Assembly: GCA_021209875.1 (NCBI GenBank)
Contig: JAGYVD010000004.1
Coordinates: 4,687,001 to 4,751,000, forward strand
DNA length: 64,000 nt
Direction: 5' to 3'
DNA from: Rosellinia necatrix
Lineage: Eukaryota; Ascomycota; Sordariomycetes; Xylariales; Xylariaceae
Positions 10,201 through 22,200 of this stretch are shown piece after piece; position 1 is the stretch's first letter; each line of letters starts with the position of its first letter. The position numbers and the translations under genes were made by a program. The notes under the pieces were generated by a model. The model was not told the DNA's origin, did not search any database, and saw only the letters and a list, made by a program, of their open reading frames with translations.

Positions 10201-13200
10201 GGGTGTGTTGGGTCAATGTTCACACAGGCAGCGCCAAGTCGATGCAGGGCCACCATTGTGACAACAACCCATTTCGACCTGTCAAATAATAGGGGGACGA
10301 GCGAGCCTGTCTTAATGCCGAGGGACAGCAGCTGCTGCGATAGGATGGCTGAGGCAGAATCGAGGTCTTTGAATGTCATTTCGCCGTCCCATGCGGAGAT
10401 CGCAGAGGCGTTGGGGCGGACCCCAGCATGCTGTAATACCAACTCGTGAACGCAGGAGTCGTAGGATGGTGGGACAACCGAGTTCCACGTTGCCAGCTGC
10501 TCTCTATCTTCAGGGCTTATGAGATCAAGATCCCCTACTTGCATAGATTGCGACTCGGGAAGACACTGGTCCAGTTCGATCTGGCGCAGCACGTGTCCGA
10601 ACTGATGGATCATCCTCCTTACCTCCAACGGCTCTACGACGTTCTCGTCGTAGCTGACGGATACCACGATATCGTTTTCACCGTTTTTCGGAAGATGGCA
10701 CACAACTACCAAAGCGTAGCTGGCGAAGTTCCCGTAATCCCCCTGCTCGGTTCGGATATCGGTGACGAGGTGATTACCACTAGCGCCGCCCCCTCGGGAT
10801 TGGATTCCTAGATGCGATTGAAAACTGCAAGCTGTTGTCGCTTCCTCACCGAGTCGACGGATATTCTGGATGCCAAAGTGATGAAAAGGGATTGCGGTTA
10901 TTGTCTTCTCCTGAATAGATTCCAAAGCATCTCGGATCGTATGATTTCGATGAATCTGGGTACGCACAGGGAAAGTTGCCATAGTCGGACCCGTGAGTTT
11001 TTCCACATTCTCGATAGGTGAGTTTCTCCCGTTTACTGTCAATCCGTAAACGACATCTTCAGAGTCGGTATAACAAGATACTATAATGGCCCAGGCCAGA
11101 CGGATTGCGGTTGAAGTAGTATAATCACCCGACTGGCGTCCGGCGCCCGAGATGGTGCATGTCATGGATGAGCTCGGATTTGGATTATAATCGGTTGATG
11201 GAAGTGCTGGGAAAATGGGAGCACTAAGACCATCAAACTCGGATTTCCAGAAGTCACTAGTAGTTTCGGTAGGGCGGATGTGTTCGATAAAGCAATTAAA
11301 CGGTTGCGGAGGCAATGCGTCTCCATTGTAAGACGACCAAACCTGGCCCCATAGGTTTGACAGTGAAGCTCCATCGTATAGTGCGTGGTGGAGGGTAAGT
11401 CGGAATCCAGGATTCATTTGGGTTTCGGTTGTCGGCCTAATCAGCGCAAAGTGTACCAGGTGATCTCCCAAGCCCATCCTCATTCCCCGAATACGCGCTT
11501 TATAGGATTTTTCGTCATCGAAGGTCTGCCAGGGAACACAATCGCGGGTTACAGCTTGAAGGAATCCAGTATTTGTTTGGATGACACGGGTTCGTAGAAT
11601 GGGGTTGGCAACCATCGTGGTATCCCAGGCAGCAACGAATCTATCCGTATTAATACCATCGGCCAGCTCATACTCGAAGGTCGCGATATATTGGCCCGGG
11701 TGTTTCGCGGCTAGGGCAATAAGCCCGTCTTGTAGCGGTGTGGTAGGATAGAGATCACTAATTTCTTCCTTTAGTAGATTACATTGCGCCATTGCCAGTT
11801 TGATAAGGGATTCGGTATGGGCGATGTCGCCTAGTAGAGTAAAAGGGGCGATTGCGGATGGGATGGGCATTATCTTGCCGTCTACTTGCTGAATTGATGA
11901 ATGTTCAAATTGCGTATCAGTTACGTCCACACCCGAGAGGTGATTAGAGGACATGGGTTTCCGTATGATAGCCGAAAGCTGGGAAATTGTTTTGCAGCGG
12001 AAGATGTCGGCCACCATCACCCTGACTCCCGCTGCACTACATTCTGCAACCACTTGCATAACTGATATTGAATCGGCACCCATTCTAAACAAGTTGCTAT
12101 GCAATCCTATAGATGCAGGGGTTTTATCTAGAACACGTGCCCAGATTTGTTGGAGTAGAATCTCATCAGTTGTGGTTGGCATCTGGCCAGGACTGGTAGA
12201 AACGTCATATTGTTCTAGTTGTTCAGGAGACAAAAGCGCCGCCGTTGTCTGTAGTGTCTTTCGGTCGAGTTTCCCATTGTTGGTTAGTGGCAGGTAACGG
12301 AGGGGGAGATAGACGACCGGGATCATATAGGCGGGGAGGAATTTGCTCATCCGGGCTTCTGCGAGCTGAGCTTGCATAGAAAATTCCTTGTTTGGTTGTC
12401 GAAATAGTGTCTCCGTTGGATATTTGGGTTTTGCTGCTTCTTCTTCTTCTTCCCGTAACTGACTCTCATCTTGGTAGACGAAGGCCACCAACATCGGCTG
12501 GCGGCTGTGTCCTTCTGGCGTCACGACCTCTACGACGGCATCGCGGAGGCGAGAGAACGATAGGCGAAGCTGCGACTCAACCTCGCCTAGTTCGATTCTG
12601 TTGCCCCGTATCTTTACTTGTAGATCTTTCCTTCCAACAAATAGGATGGCTCCGTTGTCCGTATAACGCACTAGATCACCCGTCTTGTAAAGGGGCTCGG
12701 TGCTCTTCCCTCGCAGCTCAGTTAGCCAAAGAGGAGGCTCAACAAAGGTCGCCCTTGTTTTCTCTGGGTTGTTCAAGTAGCCTAGGCCGACAATCGGACC
12801 TTCGATCACTAGTTCGCCGATAGCACCTATAGGGAGGAGTTGATTAATATTATCTGGACTCGTAATCCACCCCCTGCAACCTCTGCATTGTCCTAAAATC
12901 CGGTTATCAGTAATTTTCTCTGTGACCAACTCCGTAGCGGCAAAGACAGCGCATTCGGACGGTCCGTATGCTAAAACGAGGTTGACACGAGTGCGCCATG
13001 CATTGAGCTCCTTTTCCGTGATGCTCTCGCCGCCCATGACAACTGTACGCAGCGTCTCGAAGTTCGACGGATTAAGTGCCCTGGCCATTGATGCGGTGAG
13101 TATCACCCAATTTGACGAAAAATCTGCCACGGCTTTTGCAATATCTTGTCTTTGAGTGTCTGATGGGATACAAATGCAGGCCCCAATGATCAATGAAGCT

Positions 13201-16200
13201 AAATTGTCGTAGACAGCTATATCAAAAGCGTGGGATGCGAATTGGAGGACCCGGGAATCATTTTCCAACAGAACCACTTCTCTTTGCGATATCGCGGTAG
13301 TGGAAAACGCACGATGCGAAACCATAGCCCCTTTAGGCTTTCCAGTAGACCCTGAGGTAAAAATTGTGTACGCTATATCCATGGTGTTTCTGGTGTGGTA
13401 GTTTGGCGATCTGTTTCGTTTCTCCCAGGTTGTGACCTGCTCATCGATAACTAAAACCTCTGCCGAGAGCCGCGATGCGAGTTCGTAGTTCCGTCTTGAC
13501 GATAGCACAATAGACGCTTCGGCGTCTACGCAAATTTCCTCAAGTCTATCTGTAGGATGTGACGTGTCGAGTAAGACGAACGCACCACCAGCCTTGAGCA
13601 CTCCAAGCATGGCGGGAACTGTCCAGCATGACTTTTCGAAGAAGAGAGGGACCATTTTACCTGAACCAACATTACGGTTGTTGAGTTCCGTCGCCACGAC
13701 ATCAGAAAGTTCGCGGACCTGTTGGTACGTCAGGTTCCCGTCCCATGCCTCAACAGCAATTTTGGAAGGCTGGGAAAGACATCGGTTTTCGATTAGTTTG
13801 TCAATAAACGTGTCCATTGGTAGTGGCTCTTTCTCATTATATTTCTCAACTCTGTCTCTGCTCAAAGGCCCTAACATGTCGACATCTTTGACAAGTTGGT
13901 CAGGCCGTGATATAATGCTGAGTAGAGTTTGCTGGAATGTGTCTGCCATGTTGTTAATTTGTTCGTCGGAGATGAACGCCAAGGAGTATTCAAATGTGAC
14001 GTCAATTTCATTCTCTGTTGCTCCAATATTGAGTGCGATGTCGTACTATTGGAAAAACAAGTTAAGTTAGACTAAATGAATATATCGCGTATCAAGGGGG
14101 ATACTATTTACCTCTGTATTGATTGTGCCTTTCAGATTTTCGAAAACGATTGCAGATCCAGTGCCTGCACGTCGCGGTTCTGCCTGCACAGACATAATAG
14201 TGTTGAAAAGCGATGACCCAGATCCGCCAGTGGCTTTCATCTTGTCTGCGATAGAAATATGTTGGTACATTAGGCTTTGAACATAGTCGGCTTGGTTTTT
14301 ATGAAGCAAGCCTAAGATAGATTCATCTGCACGAAGTTGTATGCAGCATATGTTCATATTGAGGATCGCACCCACAGCATCATCAATGCCCGTGATAGGA
14401 GCGTCCCTTGCTGATGTCATATACCCGAAACATGCGGAGTGTGAATTAAGATATACTCGTAATACCAGGGCCCAAGTAAATTGGAGGATGTTTGCGAGTG
14501 TCAATTCGTGTTGGGAACCGAAGTCGTGCAGAGCCTGGCTATACGGTAGAGCAAAGTTGAAAGCCCCAGCGCCATCATCAGTCGAGTGAATCTTTGATGG
14601 AGGGAGGACACACGATTCGGCATGTTTGAGATACTCTTGCCAGTAGGCCACAGTCGAATCCTTAGAATGAGCATGGGAGTATTCCACGTAGTCGCGATAT
14701 GCCCGCTGAGGTGTTAGGTCCAGGCTATTCTCGTATGCTAGACCTAGGTCGCGCAAGATTAGCGGCGCGGAGTACCCGTCAATGATGGCGTGGTTTATTT
14801 CCAGCAAGCATTCAACATTGCCAGTTACGGATGAACATATTGCTAGACGATGCTGTGGACTCAAGGGAGACATGTTAAATCGATAACTTTCAAGTTCCTT
14901 TACGGGATCGGTGCTGGTAGGAAGGATGACCGACATGTCGATAACTGGCCATTTCAGCACTACCTGGTCATGCTGCCCGTTCCGGCTAGGGCTCGCATAG
15001 AGGACGGCGCGAAGAAGAGGGTGTCTCTGCAATACTTTGTGCCAGGCTTGCTGAAGTCTATCAGGATAAACCTGACAACCGTCAGATGACCTTACAGACC
15101 ATGAAAATCTATCCATATATTTGCCAGGGGCCTTCGCCTGAGCAAGAAGTATACTATCTTGGATGGTGGAGCATTTGAAAGCATCTTCGATCTCCAATGA
15201 GGCGGCCGCAAGTGGCGAGGCGATACGTTCGCTGAATCTTTCTAATTCGGAGTAAGAGTAGTTCAACATCGGGAAATCGGAAATGGTAAATGTCTGATTT
15301 TGGAGCCTGAAGGCAGTAGGCGCGGCTTCGAGACAATACCTTACCCGGCCAACCCAGTCCGAGATCGGCGTCTGTTGATGCCGCATGTGTCGATTATAGA
15401 TGAAATTGAACGACAGCCGAGAGTCACGAACCTCGGCAAATACATCGATCAATGAGAACCGCGACATCCCTGGAGCAATTTGGCCCAATTCCCCGGGCGC
15501 TAGAGGAAACGGCTGCAGGAGAGATTTTGTGCTTTCTGTAAAGCCTGGGTTATAATTAAATAGGATCTCTAGCGGTCCGTCCGCTTGAAACCGAGCGTTA
15601 CCCTCAGAGTGGTGGTAGCGAGAGGTGAAGTAGGCCCACCCATTGTTTCTAACCCGTCGGCGCGCGTCCTTTGTTCTTTTCACAATATCAAGGAGATTAT
15701 CATCTGGATGAACAGAGACAGCTGCTGGCCACAGCGTTGTGAACCATCCGACGGTTCTTGACGGATCTATATTGGGGTCCCACGGCTCTCGACCATGACC
15801 CTCGTTGAAGACCGTGGGGACAGATCGGTCCGGGAATACCTGTGCAAACGCCTGTAGAAGTACCGCGTGTAGAATCTCTACTGGTTGGGTTCTAAATACG
15901 TCGTTTGCGCTTCCAAGGAGGGCCTGGGTGTCCCTCTCAGTAAGTACGAATGCATCTTCGACTACATCTGCCCATTGATTAGTGTTACTGGTTTCAAATT
16001 GCCAGTAGTCTTTCGGTGTGCGTGGTATATGGTCGACCGATGTCTTATCTGGGTGAAGGTTCTCTGCCGCATATTTACTCTGCAGTTGAGCCCAAATCGA
16101 AAAGGGCACGGATGGTGGCACGGGTGTTTTCCCCCCCAGCAATAGCTCTATGTCCGATAATATGATCTGCCAGGAAATGATGTCGACTACGAGATGATGG

Positions 16201-19200
16201 GCAGTGAAGGCGAGGTACTTGTCTTGATTCACGTGGAGGAGATGACAAATAAAAAGTGGCCCTTGTTGAATGTTTAGATCCCCCTGATCCGACAGGAAGA
16301 GAGCGGCTGCGTCATCCCGGGTTTCACTTCGGCTTTCCCGATAAAGGTAGCTTTGGTTGGTCTCATTCGTGATCCTTTGCTTCCAAGTGCCGCTCAATGT
16401 TTGAGCGAATCTAGCACGAAACATCGAATGATTCTCAACAATCCAGCGAATGGCCCTTTGGATAACATCAGACGGTAGCGACTCGGAAAGACGGAACGAT
16501 ACGCTCTGGTTGAAATGACTGTAGTGGGAGCCAGCCGTGTCAAAGAACATTTTCTGGATTGGCGAGAGCTCAAACAAGACATTTAGCTGTTCTTTCGCTT
16601 GTACGGGGGAAGAATGCCTGTATTCTGTCCGGAGACTCATCCCCGCGATCGTCTTTTCTTGGAAGAGGGCGATAACGGAAGTCTTCAGTCCCTCGGCGGC
16701 ACACTGAGCCACAACTCGCATCGCTTGGATCGAATCTCCTCCAAGTTTCACCCAACTATCATCCACACCAATCGAATTTGCCTCCAGGTTCAATACGCGC
16801 GCCCAGATCTGTTGGAGTGCCCGCTCAATGTCTGTTGATGGTCCACGCTTCGCAACCCCGGTTTCTGCCGAATACTCTTGGATTTGGATTGGGGATAGTG
16901 AAATGCATGCCTCTCGTAACTGGCGGCGATCCAGTTTTCCACTTCTTGATAAGGGAACGCGACGAAGGGGAAGAAATACCTCTGGGACCATATACGACGG
17001 AACAGAGCTGGAAACCTTCGCTTTGGTTTTCTGAGACATCTCACGGAAGGACTGTGTCGGACCGTAGAAGAGATCTTCTGTACTGTCTGCAGCCTGTTCA
17101 CCAACGAGGATGAATGAAGTCAAGAATGGCATCCTTCCGCCATCGGTAGGGGTGATGATGTCGGCAACCACTTCAGTAATGACAGGGAAATGTTTTTTTA
17201 CATGATATTCAACCTCGCCAAGTTCTATGCGCTGCCCACGGAGTTTGACTTGAAGCCCTTTTCTGCCGATAAAACGTAGAGTACCATCGTGATTGTATTG
17301 GACGAGATCTCCAGTCTTGTAAAGACGGCTTTCTGTGCTCTTCGACCTGAAGGCCGTCAGCCAATGAGGTGTTTCGACGTACGCCTCTGAGATTAGTTCC
17401 GGCTCGTTGAGGTACCCTCTTGTCACCACGGCGCCTTCGATTAAAAGTTCGCCGATCACGCCAATGGCGGCCAGTTTCGTGTAATTTGACTTGTCAACAA
17501 TCCACCCATGACCGCCTACCATATGTCCAATTGTACCAAGTCTCCATGCTTTAGTGACCGGGGTAGTGCAGCAGATAGTCGCTTCGGCCGGGCCATATCC
17601 GTTAATCAACCTTACTTTGTCTGCCCACCGATTAGCAATATCGTATGTGAGCGCTTCGCCGCCTAGAATAACCGTCTTCAAGCTAGGTACGTCTGCGGGC
17701 TCAAGTAAGGCAATAGTCGAAGGGGTGAATATGGCCAGATTGATGTGTTGATCGCGAATTACAGAAGCCAGATTGTTCATGCGATCATGCTCAGATACAA
17801 CACATAAGCAACCTCCAAAGGCCAGCCTAGAAAAGAGAGTAGTTAATATATAGCGACGGTCAGGGTGTCGAGGATTGTGTTAGAAGGGGTTAATCTTGGA
17901 AAAATACGCACGTATTAAATATTTCGTAGATACTAGCATCAAACGCGTATGACGAAAAATGAAGGGACCGGGACTCAATATTAAAGTTCATCCTGGGGCC
18001 AGCATGTGTAACACTGGTACTCAAATTGGCGTGTTCCATGACAATCCCTTTTGGTGTACCCGTACTCCCAGACGTGAAAAGGATAAATGCCGCTTGACTA
18101 ACTGCAACCCTAGGAAGTTCTATAGGGAGTGACGGAAGGCTCCGGATGAATTCTGAGGATATGGAAACTTCTCCGTCGAAAAATCCCCGGGTGAGGTCCT
18201 TGTGAGTTCCAGAAACCAGCACAAGTTCCGGGGCGGCTCTCGAAATGATGCTCTCTATACGATCTCGCGGATGGCCGGGATCGATCATCACACACGCACA
18301 ACCTGAACGAAGTATGGCCATGAAGACAACAATTGACCAGGATGACTTCTCAAGGCACACTGCAACTTTTGATTCAGATTGAACACCGAGGGCAAGCAGG
18401 TGCTGCGCCAATCGCTTGGAGAAACCATCCAACTCACGGTAGGTTATGCTACCATCCCAACCGCTGACCGCCTCTGCTTCGGGCTGCTTGAGTGAGTGCT
18501 GTAGTACTAGCTCATGCAATGTCTCTTGAGCTGCACACGGAAGTTGAGCATTCCATACAGCCAGTTGGTTTATATCTTCCTTGCTGATAATTTCGATTTC
18601 CCGAATACGGCTGCTGCGTTTCACAAGAATCTGACGTAAAGCTCCATGGAATTGCTCAACCATCCTCTGTACTTCTTGTTTTGAGAGAACGTTAGGATCG
18701 TAGTTGACGGTCACATCTAGATTGTTTGACCCTTCTCTCATGTGGCATAGTAAAACAAAGGCGTAGCTGGCAAAGTCTTTATAATCCTTGAAGTTCGCTT
18801 CTTTAGCTGTAGCGAGTCCCTCCAGATCCGCCCCGGACATGATACCTGGAGGTTGAATGACCAGCTGCGTTTGGAATTCACAAGCTCTAGCAGTATCCCT
18901 ATTTATTCTGCGTATGCATTGCAATCCGGACTGTAGAAACGGTATCATTGCGACGGTTTGCTGCTGCAGAGCCGAGAGCGAAGCTTCCACTGTATGATCT
19001 AGATTTAGAGATACTCGCACAGGGACCGTCGCTATGGTTGGGCCGGTAACAGAGGCAATTCCCTCGACTGCCGCAGATCTACCATCGGATGTAAGCCCGA
19101 ACACGACGTCGTTTGAATCGGTATAATGCGATAGCATTACCGCCAAAGCAAACTGTATCATTGTCGAAAGAGTGTGTTCTCCCTTGGACGTAGGCAAGTC

Positions 19201-22200
19201 GGTGATGGAATGATAGAGGGATTGGCTAGGATCCGGACTATAGTCAACCTGGGGCAAGAGTGGAAATTGTACTGCGTTGAGGTTACTCATTTGTGATGTC
19301 CAAAATTCTTCCCCGCCCGTTATTTGTACCATCTGATGAATAAAGCGGTTGAATGGTTGAGCTAATAGAGCTTGTCCTTTATATGCTTGTAGGAATTGCT
19401 GCCATATCAGCACAAGAGATTGGCCGTCATATAAGGAATGGTGGATGGTCAGCAGGAACCGATAGCTTTCACTTCCCTTAGCCAGCGGCGCCAGTGATAA
19501 ATGCACTAGCGGTGATCCTAAAGTCATTTCTTTGGCATTGGAATGGCACTGTTGCTCCTCAATAGTTTGATAGACTTCCAGCCCTGGTGCACTCCTCACA
19601 ACAACCTGGAAGAGACCGTCATCACCGCTCGACTGGATTATTCTCGTGCGGAGGATCGAGTTCGCATTCAGAACCTGATTCCATGCATCTTGATAACGTA
19701 TCGGATCCGTCGTATGGGGTATTTCATATTCAAATCTAGCGATGTACATCCCGGGTGTTTTTGTAGAAAGGGCTAGCAAACCCTCCTGTATAGGGGTACA
19801 GGGGTATATATCTTCGATGGAGTTGGGGCTTATCTGACATAAATTTGCCGCGTCTATTTCAATCTGGTGCCGTTTGGCGTCATTTTTGGGCAGAAGAGAG
19901 AGTCGCTCAACTTGGTGTTGAACACTATCGTGGTATTTTTGGGCCTTTTGTGCGAGCGAGGAGATTGTTGGATTCCTTAGAACATCGGCCGTGCTGATTA
20001 GCAATCCCCTGTCCTTCGCTAACGTGACCAGGCGCATTGCAAGGATAGAATCGCCACCCAATTTCATAAAATTATCGGCTATGCTCAAGTTAGTTGCCGG
20101 AATGCTTAATACTTGAGCGAACAGCTCATGTAAAACCTGCTCCTCGTCAGAGACGGGCATCGCCATTATTGTTTCAGCCTGCTTCGTGTATTCATCGGAA
20201 GGCAGCTCTGCTGCAAGTGTGCGAAGAAGTTTGCGATCAAGTTTGCCCGACTTGGAATACGGAAATTGATCGACAGGTATAAACACGGTGGGAACCATAT
20301 AAGGTGGGAGTATAAGCTCAAGTTGGCTGGCTGCTTCAGATGCTAGAGCCTGGAACCGCCCATCAGATATTTTGAACACTTGACGCTTGGGCAGCACAAA
20401 TGCTGTAAGAGCTGACCCTGTGCCTCCTTTTTTTACAATTACTTCGGCGACAGCTTCCTCAGCTCCAGGGAATGCTTTCCCCAAGTAATATTCGACTTCG
20501 CCGAGCTCAATGCGCTGGCCGCGAAGTTTGATCTGAGTGCCCATTCGACCGACATAGCGCAGAGCCCCATGTTCGGTATACTGGACAAGATCCCCCGTCC
20601 GGTACAGGCGACACGTTCCGCTCGGGCGGAATTTGGAGAGCCACGAGGGGCGCTTGTCAGCTGGAATAAAGGATTCGGCACTTCGCTCGGGGTCGTTAAG
20701 ATAACCATGGCCTACTATCGGAGATTCAACAATCAGCTCGCCAACTGTCCCTATTGGTAGTAGACGATTCTGATTGAGAGGGTCGACGACCCAGCATACC
20801 GCGCTGGTAGGGAACCCAACATTATTGGGATCCCTATGGTTACGGACATTGCGATGAGCTGTAGTGAGGATTGCACATTCGGCAGGGCCATAAAGGTTTA
20901 GGATATGAACGTGGGGAGACCACTGTGAAATGACTTCACTGGCTATTGGCTCACCTACCAACGCCAAATATCTTAAGCTAGGAACCTTTGTCGGATCTAG
21001 GATGCGCGCCAGCGATGGTGTCACGGCGGCCCAATTTGCGTCAAGATCATTGATTACCTTGGCTATATTCCCGTCCTTAATATCTGCGTTTCTCGGAACG
21101 CAAACGCATCCACCAGCAAGCAAAGTTAGTAAATTGTCAGCTATACTGACGTCAAACGCGTAGGCTGCGAACTGCAGAACCCGTGATGACGGCTCCAGAT
21201 AGAGGGAAACCCGATTGGCCTGGGCGCTCGTACACCATGAGACGTGAGAATGTGTTGCGCCTTTAGGTGTTCCGGTCGACCCCGAAGTAAATACCGCGTA
21301 CATGGAATTCTCAGGGGACACCAATGGGTTTGGTACTGATGATAGTGTTGTGGGCGATTCCCAAGGCTTCCAGTCAGAACCAATGATGACCGAGCGGGTT
21401 GCGAATTCAGAGGCCAAAAGCCTGTTGCTCTCTGATGCGATTACAAACGGCGCCTTTGAGTCATTATAGATGGAGCGGAGCCGCTGGGCTGGGTGAGAAG
21501 GATCCAGGAGTATGAATGCACCACCGGCTTTAATTACTCCTAGGATTGATACCGTCGTCCAGCGGGACTTTTCAAAGCAGAGGGGTATGAATACTTCAGG
21601 GCCTACACCCTGCTCCATAAGGTAAGCGGCAAGGCTGGAAGACATTTTCTCGATCTCGGCAAATGTGAAGCTCCCATCCCATGCACAAACCGCGGGTGCA
21701 TTTGGGCGCAGCTCCGATTGCTCCCGAATAAGATCATGGGCACAGGCCGTGACTGGGCTAGGTAAGGCTCCATTCCATGCTGACAATTCGGCCCAGTCTT
21801 CTGTACTGACGACATCCATGTCACGGATAATTTGAGCACTCTGCGAATGGTTCAGCTGACCAAAAAGATGCCTCCACAGGTGAAGCATCCGATCAAACTG
21901 GGCTTCATCAATAAGCTTCGGATCCCAAGTAGCGTCAATCTCAATCGACCCTCCAGCCATCTGCCGACATATTAAGTTGATAGCATATGTACTGAATGCA
22001 TCAAGGGCTGATAGGTCTCGAGAGTTGCGGAAGAGCATTGGAGTGGTACCAGCCTCAGGTTGTATTACCAGGATGCTCTGAAACGCACAAGCTGAGGTGG
22101 CTTCGGCGGTCAAGCGGCTGATATACTGCAACCCGGCTTGTTCAAATGGTATCATGGCCACAGAATCCTCCTGTACTTGTCGTAAGGCGTCGCCTATAGT

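Noticed and set aside
14067..17780. Reading the NRPS as three separate genes
   Set aside because: Both breaks fall inside conserved domains, and GT-AG introns restore A3 and C3 exactly in phase.
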